This document shows, piece by piece, positions 17,106-25,889 of a stretch of DNA of 64,000 nt. The stretch comes from Clostridiales bacterium (GTDB lineage Bacteria > Bacteroidota > Bacteroidia > Bacteroidales > Muribaculaceae): positions 172,813-236,812 of the forward strand of contig JAMPBP010000001.1 of assembly GCA_023666645.1 (NCBI GenBank), given 5' to 3'. Position numbers and translations under genes: made by a program. Numbering within the stretch: the stretch's first letter is position 1; the number at the start of each line of letters is the position of its first letter. A model generated the notes under the pieces. It had not been told where the DNA came from. It ran no database searches and was given only the letters and a program-made list of their open reading frames with translations.

Positions 17106-18578
17106 ATGACCGAATTTCTCTCACACTACATAAATCTTTCATGGGTATACTGGTTCCTCACCGTTGCCTATGCTATCACGATCATAAGCGTGGTAGGTGT
17201 AATTGTGTCGGAAAACCGCAACCCGGTGAAATCGCTCGCCTGGGTTACGGTGTTGCTGGCGTTGCCCGCCCTCGGTCTTGTTCTTTATATCATATTCGGA
17301 CGCAATATCAAGAACAAGCGCATCATATCGCGGCGCAATCGCCGCCGGCTGCGCCGAAGGGAGAGCAACCGCCGCATAGACTTCAAAAGCCTGCCCCACC
17401 GTTCAACCACCAGATCAATGGCCAAACTGGCCCATTCCCTCACCGGTGCTATGTACTACCGCGACAATCGGGCCGTAATATTCAACAATGGAGCCGACAA
17501 AATTGAGGCCCTGCTCCGGGACATAGAGCAAGCCACAGAATACATAGACATTCAATATTACATAATATCTGACGATAAAACCGGCACACTCCTGCGCGAC
17601 GCGCTGATAGAACGGGCGAGAGCCGGGGTGAGAATCAGGGTCATATATGACCATGTAGGCTCGTTCAAGGTGAAGCGTCGGTTCTTTGAATCGATGAAAA
17701 GGGAAGGAATTGAGGTTTACCCGTTTTTCAAAGTCACCTTCCCCGGACTCGGATCGCGCATCAACAGCCGAAACCACCGCAAGATATGCATCATCGACGG
17801 CAGCATAGGCTATATCGGAGGCATGAACATAGCCGACCGATATATCGACGGAGGCAAATTCCCCATGTGGCGCGATCTACACATGCGTGTCACCGGCCAG
17901 GCCGTCCGTGCCCTGCAATTCTCATTTGCCGTCGACTGGAACTTCATGGGACACCCATTGCTCGATGATGACCTCAAACGTCCCATCATAGCCCACGACC
18001 CTACCGAGCATGACCTGCATGCAATACCGGTCAAAGGAATGCAGCTTCTCACCGCCGGTCCCACAGGACAATGGAGCAATATAGCCTTCATGATGCAGAA
18101 AGCCATAACCTCGGCCCAACGGTGCATATATATACAGACTCCCTATTTCGTGCCCACATCGGCACTGTTGCAATCGCTACAGGTTGCGGCACTATCGGGC
18201 ATCGACGTGCGCATAATGATGCCACGACGCAGCGACTCAGATATGTTACGGTGGGCCTCGTCATCCTACATAAAAGAGTGCCTGCAGGCCGGAATTAAAG
18301 TCTATCTCTTTGAAGCCGGAATGCTTCATTCCAAATCGATGATTGTCGATGACGAATTCTCGACAATCGGTTCGACCAACTTCGATTTTCGCAGCGTAGA
18401 GCACAACTTCGAGAGCAATATGTTCATCTACTCACACGAATTCAACACTGCACTGCGTGAGATTTTCATGGCCGACCAGGCACAATCACATAGGGTAACA
18501 GCCAGCGAGTGGAAAAAGCGCCCTGTGACTCAGAAAGCCCTGGAATCATTGATGCGCCTATTCGCCCCGATCCTGTAA
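17106..18578 (+). CDS. cardiolipin synthase (phospholipase D superfamily)
   Basis: A 490-residue membrane enzyme that joins two phosphatidylglycerols into cardiolipin. Two N-terminal transmembrane helices lie at about 14-34 and 44-63. Two HKD motifs carry the catalytic residues: H224-x-K226 with D231 in NHRKICIIDG, and H408-x-K410 with D415 in LHSKSMIVDD. A strongly basic segment (RRNRRRLRRRESNRR) follows the second helix. It is transcribed alone and converges with the ClC gene. Its function relates to cdsA further along the window. Confidence 0.93.
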   Translation: MTEFLSHYINLSWVYWFLTVAYAITIISVVGVIVSENRNPVKSLAWVTVLLALPALGLVLYIIFGRNIKNKRIISRRNRRRLRRRESNRRIDFKSLPHRSTTRSMAKLAHSLTGAMYYRDNRAVIFNNGADKIEALLRDIEQATEYIDIQYYIISDDKTGTLLRDALIERARAGVRIRVIYDHVGSFKVKRRFFESMKREGIEVYPFFKVTFPGLGSRINSRNHRKICIIDGSIGYIGGMNIADRYIDGGKFPMWRDLHMRVTGQAVRALQFSFAVDWNFMGHPLLDDDLKRPIIAHDPTEHDLHAIPVKGMQLLTAGPTGQWSNIAFMMQKAITSAQRCIYIQTPYFVPTSALLQSLQVAALSGIDVRIMMPRRSDSDMLRWASSSYIKECLQAGIKVYLFEAGMLHSKSMIVDDEFSTIGSTNFDFRSVEHNFESNMFIYSHEFNTALREIFMADQAQSHRVTASEWKKRPVTQKALESLMRLFAPIL

Positions 18579-18615
18579 TTTTCACCAACAATTGCCCGAG
18601 ACCGGCACTACCTGC

Positions 18616-20427
18616 TCAATCCTCACTGTAATGGCGCAGTACCCGGCGATAGGAATTGAAAATCTTGGACTTGGATACAAAGCCCACGTAACACCCCTCG
18701 GCATCGATTACCGGGAGGTTCCAGGCTCCGGTATCATCAAACTTCTTCATCACCTTATCCATAGGGTCGTCGGTGTGAATTTTGGCCGAGGGCATGCTCA
18801 TGAACCGGCGCACAAACATGCGGCGGTACAGATCGGGACGGAACATAATGTTGCGTATATCGTCGAGCAGAACGACACCCAGCAATTTCCCATTGTCGTC
18901 GACAACGGGAAATAGATTTCGGTTGGATTCTGAGATAACTTTCACCATCTCGCGCAGGTCCATGTCGGGCTTCACAGTCTTGAAGTCGGTCTCTATGACA
19001 CTCCCTATCTTCAGAAGGGTGAGCACGGCCTTGTCCTTGTGATGGGTGAGCAATTCACCCTTTTGAGCCAAGCGCCGGGTATAGATGCTGTAGGGTTCGA
19101 AGAGACGTATGGTACCGTATGATATCGTCGAGACAATGAGCAATGGCAAGAAAAGCTCATATCCGCCGGTCATCTCGGCCGTGAGGAATATGCCCATCAA
19201 TGGTGCATGCATCACTCCGCTCATAACCGCCGCCATGCCCATCAAGGCAAAATTCTTTATCGACAGGTCAAGCTCAAAAAGGTTATTCAGGAGGAACGCA
19301 AAAAAGAATCCCGCCATGCAACCCACATAGAGCGAGGGAGCGAACGTACCACCCACTCCACCGCCACCGTTGGTAGCCGAAGTCGCGAAACCCTTGAGAA
19401 GGATAATCAGCGCTATGAATAGGATGATGAACCACACACTGCCACCGTCATGATAGAATATAGAGCCGTCGACTATCGATGAGGGGTCACCCTCGAGCAA
19501 ATCATTGATTGACCCATACCCCTCGCCATAGAGCGGTGGGAAAAGGAATACGAGCGTAGCCAGTATCGCGCCGCCCACAGCTGTCTTTTTCCACTGAGTG
19601 TTGAGACGGTGTTTGAAGAATCCTTCCATCATGTTCATCACGCGCGTGAAATAGAGCGATACAAAGCCGCAGAAAACGCCAAGGATTATAGCATAGGGAA
19701 TGCGCGATGTGGGGAATTGCTCGCTTTGAACAAAGAAGAACTCGAGATCGTAGCCGGTAAATACATATGCAACCGTCGCAGCCGAAATCGAAGCTATGAG
19801 CAGCGGCATGACCGACACCGTCGTAAGGTCGAGCATAAGAACCTCGAGAGTGAACAGCATTCCGGCTATGGGTGCCTTAAAGATGCCGGCTATACCGGCT
19901 GCCGCGCCACACCCCACGAGAATCATAAGAATGCGTGGGGAGAGCCGGAAGGCCTGACCGAGGTTGGAGCCTATGGCTGCTCCAGTGAAAACAATAGGAC
20001 CCTCGGCACCTACCGAACCACCAAAACCGATTGTTATCGAACTGGCGATGACCGACGTGTACATGTTATGGGGTTTCAGACGGCTCTTATTCTGCGATAT
20101 CGCATACAACACCCTGGTGACGCCATGCGATATATTGTCGCGCACGACATATCTCACATACCAACCGGCAAGAAGTATACCTACCACAGGATAAATCAAC
20201 AGTATATAGTTGCCTCCTGTGATATTTGTGCCGGCAGTGAGCGTTGCCCCTATCGTGTGAATGAGAAACTTCAGGAGCAAGGCGGCAAAACCACACAGTA
20301 TGCCCACCACGAGAGCAAGAATCACGACAAACGTTTTCTCATCTATATGCCGCTCCCGCCACAACATGAACCTGAAGCCCAAGTTGTAGAGACCGCGACC
20401 TATGTTTTTAAAACCATATTCTCTCAT
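18616..20427 (-). CDS. ClC-family chloride channel or H+/Cl- exchanger with CBS domains
   Basis: A 603-residue polytopic membrane protein. Selectivity-filter motifs are visible: GSVGAEGPIVFTGAAIG and GGGGVGGTFAPSLYVGC. Two CBS domains follow the membrane part (IGSVIETDFKTV and later MSMPSAKIHTDDP), which usually bind nucleotides and regulate gating. The frame begins with a TTG at 20442, but the ATG at 20427 with AGG upstream is preferred. It lies 67 bases downstream of the sugar transferase gene and may be its operon partner. Confidence 0.92.
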   Translation of the reverse strand: MREYGFKNIGRGLYNLGFRFMLWRERHIDEKTFVVILALVVGILCGFAALLLKFLIHTIGATLTAGTNITGGNYILLIYPVVGILLAGWYVRYVVRDNISHGVTRVLYAISQNKSRLKPHNMYTSVIASSITIGFGGSVGAEGPIVFTGAAIGSNLGQAFRLSPRILMILVGCGAAAGIAGIFKAPIAGMLFTLEVLMLDLTTVSVMPLLIASISAATVAYVFTGYDLEFFFVQSEQFPTSRIPYAIILGVFCGFVSLYFTRVMNMMEGFFKHRLNTQWKKTAVGGAILATLVFLFPPLYGEGYGSINDLLEGDPSSIVDGSIFYHDGGSVWFIILFIALIILLKGFATSATNGGGGVGGTFAPSLYVGCMAGFFFAFLLNNLFELDLSIKNFALMGMAAVMSGVMHAPLMGIFLTAEMTGGYELFLPLLIVSTISYGTIRLFEPYSIYTRRLAQKGELLTHHKDKAVLTLLKIGSVIETDFKTVKPDMDLREMVKVISESNRNLFPVVDDNGKLLGVVLLDDIRNIMFRPDLYRRMFVRRFMSMPSAKIHTDDPMDKVMKKFDDTGAWNLPVIDAEGCYVGFVSKSKIFNSYRRVLRHYSED

Positions 20428-20494
20428 TGTCAACCTAATCAATTACCGTGAGTCCGAATCCCGATACCATTAACTGCCGTGGGGCGGTAAACAA

Positions 20495-21910
20495 TCACAC
20501 CCCTTTGCCTGTCAATACCGTGCGCACGGTGAAAAACATTATTTTGAAATCAACACTCTGAGACACATTCTTGAGGTATATCATATCATAGGCAAAACGC
20601 TCGACCATCTGCTCGACCGTGGTAGCATACCCATATTTCACCATACCCCATGACGTGATACCGGGCCTCACCTGGTGGACAAGCACGTAATGTGGCGCGA
20701 GTTTCACTATTTTCTCTTCATAAAATTCCCGCTCGGGGCGTGGCCCCACAAGCGACATATCCCCCTTGAGAACATTCCAGAACTGGGGAGTCTCGTCAAG
20801 CCGGTATTTGCGAAGCACGCGTCCTATGCGTGTGACGCGGCTGTCATCGTTGCTCGACAAGGCCGGTCCACCATCTTCGGCACCCACCATCATCGTTCTC
20901 AATTTATAGATTTTGAACGCACGACGGTGCATTCCCACACGCTCCTGACTATAAAAGACAGGACCATTGGAATCCCTTTTTATCAATACCGCCAAGACAG
21001 CAATCACCGGAGCAATCACTACCAGCGACATAGCCGAGAGCACGACATCGACAAGACGCTTCACATTACGCTGACTCTCGGATATATCGACCGACGAGAT
21101 GTCGGTGAACGGTTCGCCGGCCACGTTTCTCACCCTCATATTGGCGAGCAGATCGCCGGCATTCCATGCAGGTATCAATATAGGGAGCTCCAGACTATAT
21201 AGACTTCTCACAAGGCTCATCGTACGCACAGTGTCACCGGCTGGCAGCGCTATAATGATTTTGACTACATCAAGTTCCTGACATTGCAACGCGATGTTAT
21301 CAAAACTTACAGCAGTAAGGCCTTTATAGGAGCATTCGTCCACAGCATCAAGCAATGTGACAGCCACGGGCGTGAGTCCATTCTTCACCTTGGCTTGTTT
21401 CAACCGAGTGAGACACGATTCGACACAATTGCGGTCGCCCACCACCAGCACACGCTCATCTATCACATCATGTGCCACACGCCGGTTTATCACCCACGTG
21501 ATCACCAGACGCGCCGGAAGGACCAGAGTGATGAACAGCAAAGCCATTATCAGCAATAATATATAATTGCTGTAACGGTCGGGGATAGGATCGTCAATTA
21601 TTGCGGCGAAATATACAATCACCACACCAATCACGACCGACCCCAGAGTGGCTCCGAAAGCCTCCATGCGTGATTTCATGAATGTACTGTTGTAAAAGCC
21701 CGATAACCAGTACAGTCCCATCATCATCAATGGCACCAGCAACTGCCCCCACAACACCCATGGATAAGCGAGATACTCAGCAAGACTATCAGCATAGGTG
21801 AGTTCTTCAAGGGTTTTGTATCTAACGAAATTGAAAAGCAACCATGCGACAGAAGTCGTCACATAATCGCTCGCGACATACCATACCCTATGTTGAACGT
21901 CAGGTCTCAC
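20495..21910 (-). CDS. polyprenyl-phosphate sugar-1-phosphate transferase (WcaJ/exopolysaccharide type)
   Basis: A 471-residue inner-membrane initiating glycosyltransferase. Four to five N-terminal membrane helices (for example VPLMMMGLYWLSGFY) lead to a CoA-binding-like middle region (VLVVGDRNCVESCL). The C-terminal catalytic domain, from about residue 275, has VDVVLSAMSLVV, FYSQERVGMHRRAFKIYKLRTM and VGPRPERE. Such enzymes load the first sugar phosphate on undecaprenyl phosphate for surface polysaccharide. The start is GTG, sharing a GTGA overlap with the sua5 stop. No other glycosyltransferase is near, so it is an orphan here. Confidence 0.92.
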   Translation of the reverse strand: MRPDVQHRVWYVASDYVTTSVAWLLFNFVRYKTLEELTYADSLAEYLAYPWVLWGQLLVPLMMMGLYWLSGFYNSTFMKSRMEAFGATLGSVVIGVVIVYFAAIIDDPIPDRYSNYILLLIMALLFITLVLPARLVITWVINRRVAHDVIDERVLVVGDRNCVESCLTRLKQAKVKNGLTPVAVTLLDAVDECSYKGLTAVSFDNIALQCQELDVVKIIIALPAGDTVRTMSLVRSLYSLELPILIPAWNAGDLLANMRVRNVAGEPFTDISSVDISESQRNVKRLVDVVLSAMSLVVIAPVIAVLAVLIKRDSNGPVFYSQERVGMHRRAFKIYKLRTMMVGAEDGGPALSSNDDSRVTRIGRVLRKYRLDETPQFWNVLKGDMSLVGPRPEREFYEEKIVKLAPHYVLVHQVRPGITSWGMVKYGYATTVEQMVERFAYDMIYLKNVSQSVDFKIMFFTVRTVLTGKGV

Positions 21911-22488
21911 TTTCTTAATATCTTTACCACACCGCTGTCGCTTAGTTTAATCACTTGTGATGGCAATACCCTTTCCATGTCGTCACGGCGCGACGTCATG
22001 ACATAGTCGACGCTTTTCAGAATAGTCTCATCGATTTCGTGAAACAAGGCGGCAGCCGGTTGCCCGCTTATATTGGCCGATGTCGACACCAACGGCCTAC
22101 GCAGGCGGCGGCACAGCGTTGCCGACACACGCTCGCGTGTGATTCTTATACCCACACTGCCATCGGCAGCAAGCAACTCGGGAGCAAGATTGATGCCATG
22201 GTCGTAGACTATCGTGAGGGGGCGCACTGTAGCCTCGATGAGTTCCAAAGCCACCTCAGGAACAGTGTCGACATATCGCCACAGATCATCAACATCCTGC
22301 ATCAATACTATCATAGCCTTGCTGTCGGAGCGCTGTTTAATCTCATATATGCGCTTCACAGCCTCTGAACAGGTGGCATCGCAACCAATACCCCACACAG
22401 TGTCGGTGGGATAGAGAATGACGCCTCCGCGCCTTAGCACCTCAAGCGCTTTCTGAATATCTTCGTCAATTGGGCTGATTGGTTTCAT
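21907..22488 (-). CDS. threonylcarbamoyl-AMP synthase (Sua5/YciO/YrdC family)
   Basis: A 193-residue single-domain YrdC-type protein that makes threonylcarbamoyl-AMP for the t6A37 tRNA modification. Family motifs include GGVILYPTDTVWGIGCDAT near 21-39, KQRSDSKAM near 52-60 and the C-terminal STSANISGQPAA. The ATG is only five bases from a -7 box (22493-22500), so the mRNA may be leaderless. Its stop overlaps the GTG of the sugar transferase gene by four bases. Confidence 0.94.
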   Translation of the reverse strand: MKPISPIDEDIQKALEVLRRGGVILYPTDTVWGIGCDATCSEAVKRIYEIKQRSDSKAMIVLMQDVDDLWRYVDTVPEVALELIEATVRPLTIVYDHGINLAPELLAADGSVGIRITRERVSATLCRRLRRPLVSTSANISGQPAAALFHEIDETILKSVDYVMTSRRDDMERVLPSQVIKLSDSGVVKILRK

Positions 22489-22492
22489 GCTA

Positions 22493-22500
22493 CAAATTTA
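22493..22500 (-). promoter_or_regulatory. candidate -7 box of sua5, very close to its ATG
   Basis: TAAATTTG on the minus strand is separated from the ATG at 22488 by only TAGC. If used, transcription would begin at or near the start codon. No -33 element is clear. Confidence 0.45.
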
Positions 22501-22545
22501 CAAAAAAAGTCATACGCCCATAGTAGAACACATGAAATTATTCAG

Positions 22546-22553
22546 TAATTTTG
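22546..22553 (+). promoter_or_regulatory. candidate -7 box of cdsA
   Basis: TAATTTTG matches exactly, 42 bases upstream of the chosen cdsA ATG. It overlaps the start of the longer open frame (22551), supporting the shorter protein. Confidence 0.55.
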
Positions 22554-22595
22554 CGCAACAAAACAACCACAACAAATTTTTCAACCCCGGAAAAA

Positions 22596-23438
22596 ATGAA
22601 AAATGTAATCATACGGTCTCTCTCAGGTATTGTATATATAGGATTGATTATAGGAGCATTGTTGCTTGGCACGCCTTGGACTCTCGCATTGACATTGCTG
22701 TTCACACTTCTTGCGGTCGATGAGTTCAACCGCAATGTGAACCACGAGGAGCCGCTCCATCCCGCTCTGCGGGTCCTCGACCTGATGACATCGTGCCTGC
22801 CGTCGGTAACCATATATATCGCATTCACAAGCAGTTTAAACAGTGCCATCTCTGTGTCGGTCATAATGGCCACCGGGTATATCCTATACAACCTCGTGAG
22901 GCTCATTCTTCCATTGTACATAAAGCAGGGCAACCAACTCACCCACACAGCCTATTCGTTCATGGCCCAATTCTACATCGTATGGCCCATGACCCTGATG
23001 CTTGCCGCCTACATAATGATGCCACAGCTCCTGCTGCTCATGTTCATCATGATATGGCTCAACGACACCGGGGCATTCTGTGTAGGGTCATTGCTCGGGC
23101 GCCACAAACTTTTCGAGAGAATCTCTCCCAAGAAATCGTGGGAAGGATTCTTCGGTGGCCTGCTGTTTGCAATAATCGCCGGGGTGGTGGCCGGCTGGTG
23201 CTTCAAGAATTCCGAGATAGGCACCTTCTCGCCCATCGCCCTGGGTATATTCGGCCTCATTGTCGCAGTCATGGCGACCTGGGGCGATCTGGTGGAATCG
23301 CTCATCAAGCGCACACTCGGGGTAAAAGACTCAGGTAATCTGCTTCCCGGTCATGGCGGCATTCTCGACCGCATAGACTCGCTGTTGCTGGTTGCGCCCG
23401 CCACATTTATTTTCCTGATCATCTATTCAATTTTCTAA
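22596..23438 (+). CDS. cdsA: phosphatidate cytidylyltransferase
   Basis: A 280-residue polytopic inner-membrane enzyme that makes CDP-diacylglycerol from phosphatidate and CTP, the common precursor of phospholipids. The CdsA signature is clear near the C-terminus: SLIKRTLGVKDSGNLLPGHG, then GILDRIDS. Several hydrophobic helices precede it. The frame is open 15 codons upstream, but MKNVIIRSLSG at 22596 fits the family and follows a -7 box. The PurM-type gene follows after 20 bases. Confidence 0.96.
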   Translation: MKNVIIRSLSGIVYIGLIIGALLLGTPWTLALTLLFTLLAVDEFNRNVNHEEPLHPALRVLDLMTSCLPSVTIYIAFTSSLNSAISVSVIMATGYILYNLVRLILPLYIKQGNQLTHTAYSFMAQFYIVWPMTLMLAAYIMMPQLLLLMFIMIWLNDTGAFCVGSLLGRHKLFERISPKKSWEGFFGGLLFAIIAGVVAGWCFKNSEIGTFSPIALGIFGLIVAVMATWGDLVESLIKRTLGVKDSGNLLPGHGGILDRIDSLLLVAPATFIFLIIYSIF

Positions 23439-23458
23439 TATATCCCTAACATCTCACT

Positions 23459-24619
23459 ATGCAACGTTACGACTTACGAGGCGTCTCAGCCACCAAAGAG
23501 GATGTGCACAATGCCATCAAGAATGTTGACAAAGGTTTGTATCCACGAGCTTTCTGCAAAATAATACCCGATGTGCTTGGAGGCGACCCCGACTGGTGTA
23601 ATATCATGCACGCCGATGGTGCGGGTACCAAGTCGTCGCTGGCCTATCTCTACTGGCGCGAGACAGGCGACATGAGCGTATGGAAAGGCATAGCCCAGGA
23701 TGCCCTGATCATGAACATCGATGACCTGCTGTGCGTGGGCGCCACCGACAACATTCTGGTATCCTCAACCATAGGACGTAACAAGCATCTCATACCCGGA
23801 GAAGTGATAGCCGCCATCATCAACGGCACCGAGGAACTTCTCGCCGAGCTGCGCCAGGCCGGCATCAGCATCTACAGCACCGGTGGTGAGACTGCCGATG
23901 TGGGTGACCTTGTGCGCACCATCATCGTCGACAGCACGGTAACATGCCGCATGCGTCGCGACCAGGTGGTCAACAATGCCAATATCGCCGCCGGTGATGT
24001 CATCGTGGGCATGGCCTCATATGGCAAGGCGGCCTACGAGACTGAGTATAACGGAGGCATGGGCAGCAACGGTCTCACATCAGCACGCCACGACGTATTC
24101 GGACATTATCTTGCCGAGAAATATCCCGAAAGTTTTGACCGTGCCGTTCCTGCCGAACTTGTCTACTCAGGCTCGGTGAAGCTTACCGACCCCGTCGAGG
24201 GCGTTCCAGTCGACGCCGGCAAACTTGTACTCTCCCCCACCCGCACTTATGCCCCGGTTATCAAACGCCTGCTCGATGTGATGCGTTCCGACATTCATGG
24301 AATGATTCACTGCTCGGGAGGTGCCCAAACCAAGATTCTGCACTTCATCGACAAGCTTCATGTGATCAAGGACAACCTATTCCCTGTGCCCCCGCTGTTT
24401 GACCTCATTCAGCGCGAGAGCGGAACAGACTGGGCCGAGATGTACAAAGTATTCAACATGGGCCACCGCATGGAAGTATACCTCCCGGCCGAACATGCAC
24501 AACGTGTTATCGAAATCGCCGCCGAATTTGGTATCGATGCCCGCATCGTGGGCCGTGTGGAAGCGGCCGACGCTCCATCGCTCACCATCATCAGCGAAAA
24601 AGGCAAATTTGAATACTAA
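23459..24619 (+). CDS. AIR synthase family protein, PurM-like
   Basis: A 386-residue protein of the PurM family, whose classical member converts formylglycinamidine ribonucleotide to aminoimidazole ribonucleotide with ATP. Visible blocks are HADGAGTKSSLAY near 50-62, NIDDLLCVGA, STGGETADVGDLVRT and NMGHRMEVY near the C-terminus. The Bacteroidales form is longer than the roughly 345-residue E. coli enzyme and begins YDLRGVSATKEDVH. It follows cdsA by 20 bases. Confidence 0.9.
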   Translation: MQRYDLRGVSATKEDVHNAIKNVDKGLYPRAFCKIIPDVLGGDPDWCNIMHADGAGTKSSLAYLYWRETGDMSVWKGIAQDALIMNIDDLLCVGATDNILVSSTIGRNKHLIPGEVIAAIINGTEELLAELRQAGISIYSTGGETADVGDLVRTIIVDSTVTCRMRRDQVVNNANIAAGDVIVGMASYGKAAYETEYNGGMGSNGLTSARHDVFGHYLAEKYPESFDRAVPAELVYSGSVKLTDPVEGVPVDAGKLVLSPTRTYAPVIKRLLDVMRSDIHGMIHCSGGAQTKILHFIDKLHVIKDNLFPVPPLFDLIQRESGTDWAEMYKVFNMGHRMEVYLPAEHAQRVIEIAAEFGIDARIVGRVEAADAPSLTIISEKGKFEY

Positions 24620-24639
24620 CCGACTCTCCTTCCCCATCT

Positions 24640-25827
24640 ATGTTGAAAAAGATTCTTATTCCGGCAATCGCTGTCACAATCATCGCCATGATTTCAGGTA
24701 TATATCTATATCTGAACTCAACCTCATATCTTCAAAAAAAAGTAGAGTCATGTGAGCAGAGCGGTGATATAGACGGATTGATAAGCGCATTGGAGAAGCT
24801 ATCTAAAAAAAACGGTAACACCATTGTCGCCGGTAACGCATCATACAAGTTGTTCAATTACTGTGCCAATTATACCGGGGATGGAGACAAAGCGCTCTGG
24901 GCACTGAAAAACGGGGCGCGCATCAACGACCTCGACTGTATGCTCACATATGCCGACATGCTCATAAACGGTGATGAGATGCTTGGCGTGGAGAAAGATC
25001 TCAGCGAGGCTATCAAAGTACTGAGGGAAGAGGGTGAATACAATTACTCCGGTTATCCTTCCAATGTTGACCATCTATTCACCGAGGCCAAGGAAAAACT
25101 CCTTGAACTGTATATATTTCACCCCGAGTGTATCAACTACGAAGAGGCAGGAAAGATAGCAGGCAAAGATTCCCGCTACAACTTCATGGGCACCCAAGGA
25201 TACAAGAAGGGATATGAGCGTATCTACCCCTATGTCAAGGCTCTGGAATATATCGGTGAAGGCGGTTTTGATGCAGCTCCGGCATCAGGCACACTAAGGA
25301 TGCATGTATTCCATGATTTTCCCGGTGCCGCTGTTTTTGCCGGAAACACAACATTGCTTGAAAACACCCGGGGTATCTCAGCCTCGAAACGCAGTCAGAT
25401 ACGTGTTGAGGATGCCATCGAGCTATATAATCTCGCCCTTTACAACGAATATATCAACCACGATGACATCTTGTTAAGACTTAAATATCTTAAGGAATTC
25501 CTCAAAGATTACAATTACCGATTTGGCAGCAGCGACCAAACCGTGTGGCACCATAACCGACCGGGCAACTGGAGTTCTTTTTACAACTCCGACACCAAGT
25601 TGGACTATGATGGAGACATTGTAGGCGGTTATCCTCATGGCCGCGGTTTTGCTGTATGGTATGGTGACGCGGTATATGTCGGCACATTGAATATGGGCAA
25701 CTTTGACAAAGGTATCTACATCAACAAGGACGGAGCCGTTTTGACAGGTGAATGGGAGAACAACTCCCTTGTAAAGGGCTACATAACCGAACCCGACGGT
25801 ATATCGACACGCGTAGTAGGGATGTAA
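24640..25827 (+). CDS. membrane-anchored protein with a C-terminal MORN-like region
   Basis: A 395-residue protein of unknown function. One N-terminal hydrophobic helix (ILIPAIAVTIIAMISGIYLYL) suggests an inner-membrane anchor or uncleaved signal. The middle has Sel1/TPR-like helical stretches (DLDCMLTYADMLINGDEMLG, then DLSEAIKVLRE). The last 80 residues are MORN-like: GDIVGGYPHGRGFAVWYGD and later GAVLTGEWENN. MORN repeats often contact membranes or partners. It lies 20 bases after the PurM gene and 62 bases before the lytic transglycosylase start, in an envelope-themed group. Confidence 0.75.
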   Translation: MLKKILIPAIAVTIIAMISGIYLYLNSTSYLQKKVESCEQSGDIDGLISALEKLSKKNGNTIVAGNASYKLFNYCANYTGDGDKALWALKNGARINDLDCMLTYADMLINGDEMLGVEKDLSEAIKVLREEGEYNYSGYPSNVDHLFTEAKEKLLELYIFHPECINYEEAGKIAGKDSRYNFMGTQGYKKGYERIYPYVKALEYIGEGGFDAAPASGTLRMHVFHDFPGAAVFAGNTTLLENTRGISASKRSQIRVEDAIELYNLALYNEYINHDDILLRLKYLKEFLKDYNYRFGSSDQTVWHHNRPGNWSSFYNSDTKLDYDGDIVGGYPHGRGFAVWYGDAVYVGTLNMGNFDKGIYINKDGAVLTGEWENNSLVKGYITEPDGISTRVVGM

Positions 25828-25889
25828 CAAGCATTCCATTGAAAAAAAGAATATGGGACGGTGTCCCACCAAGCTCTGACCATGATTCA

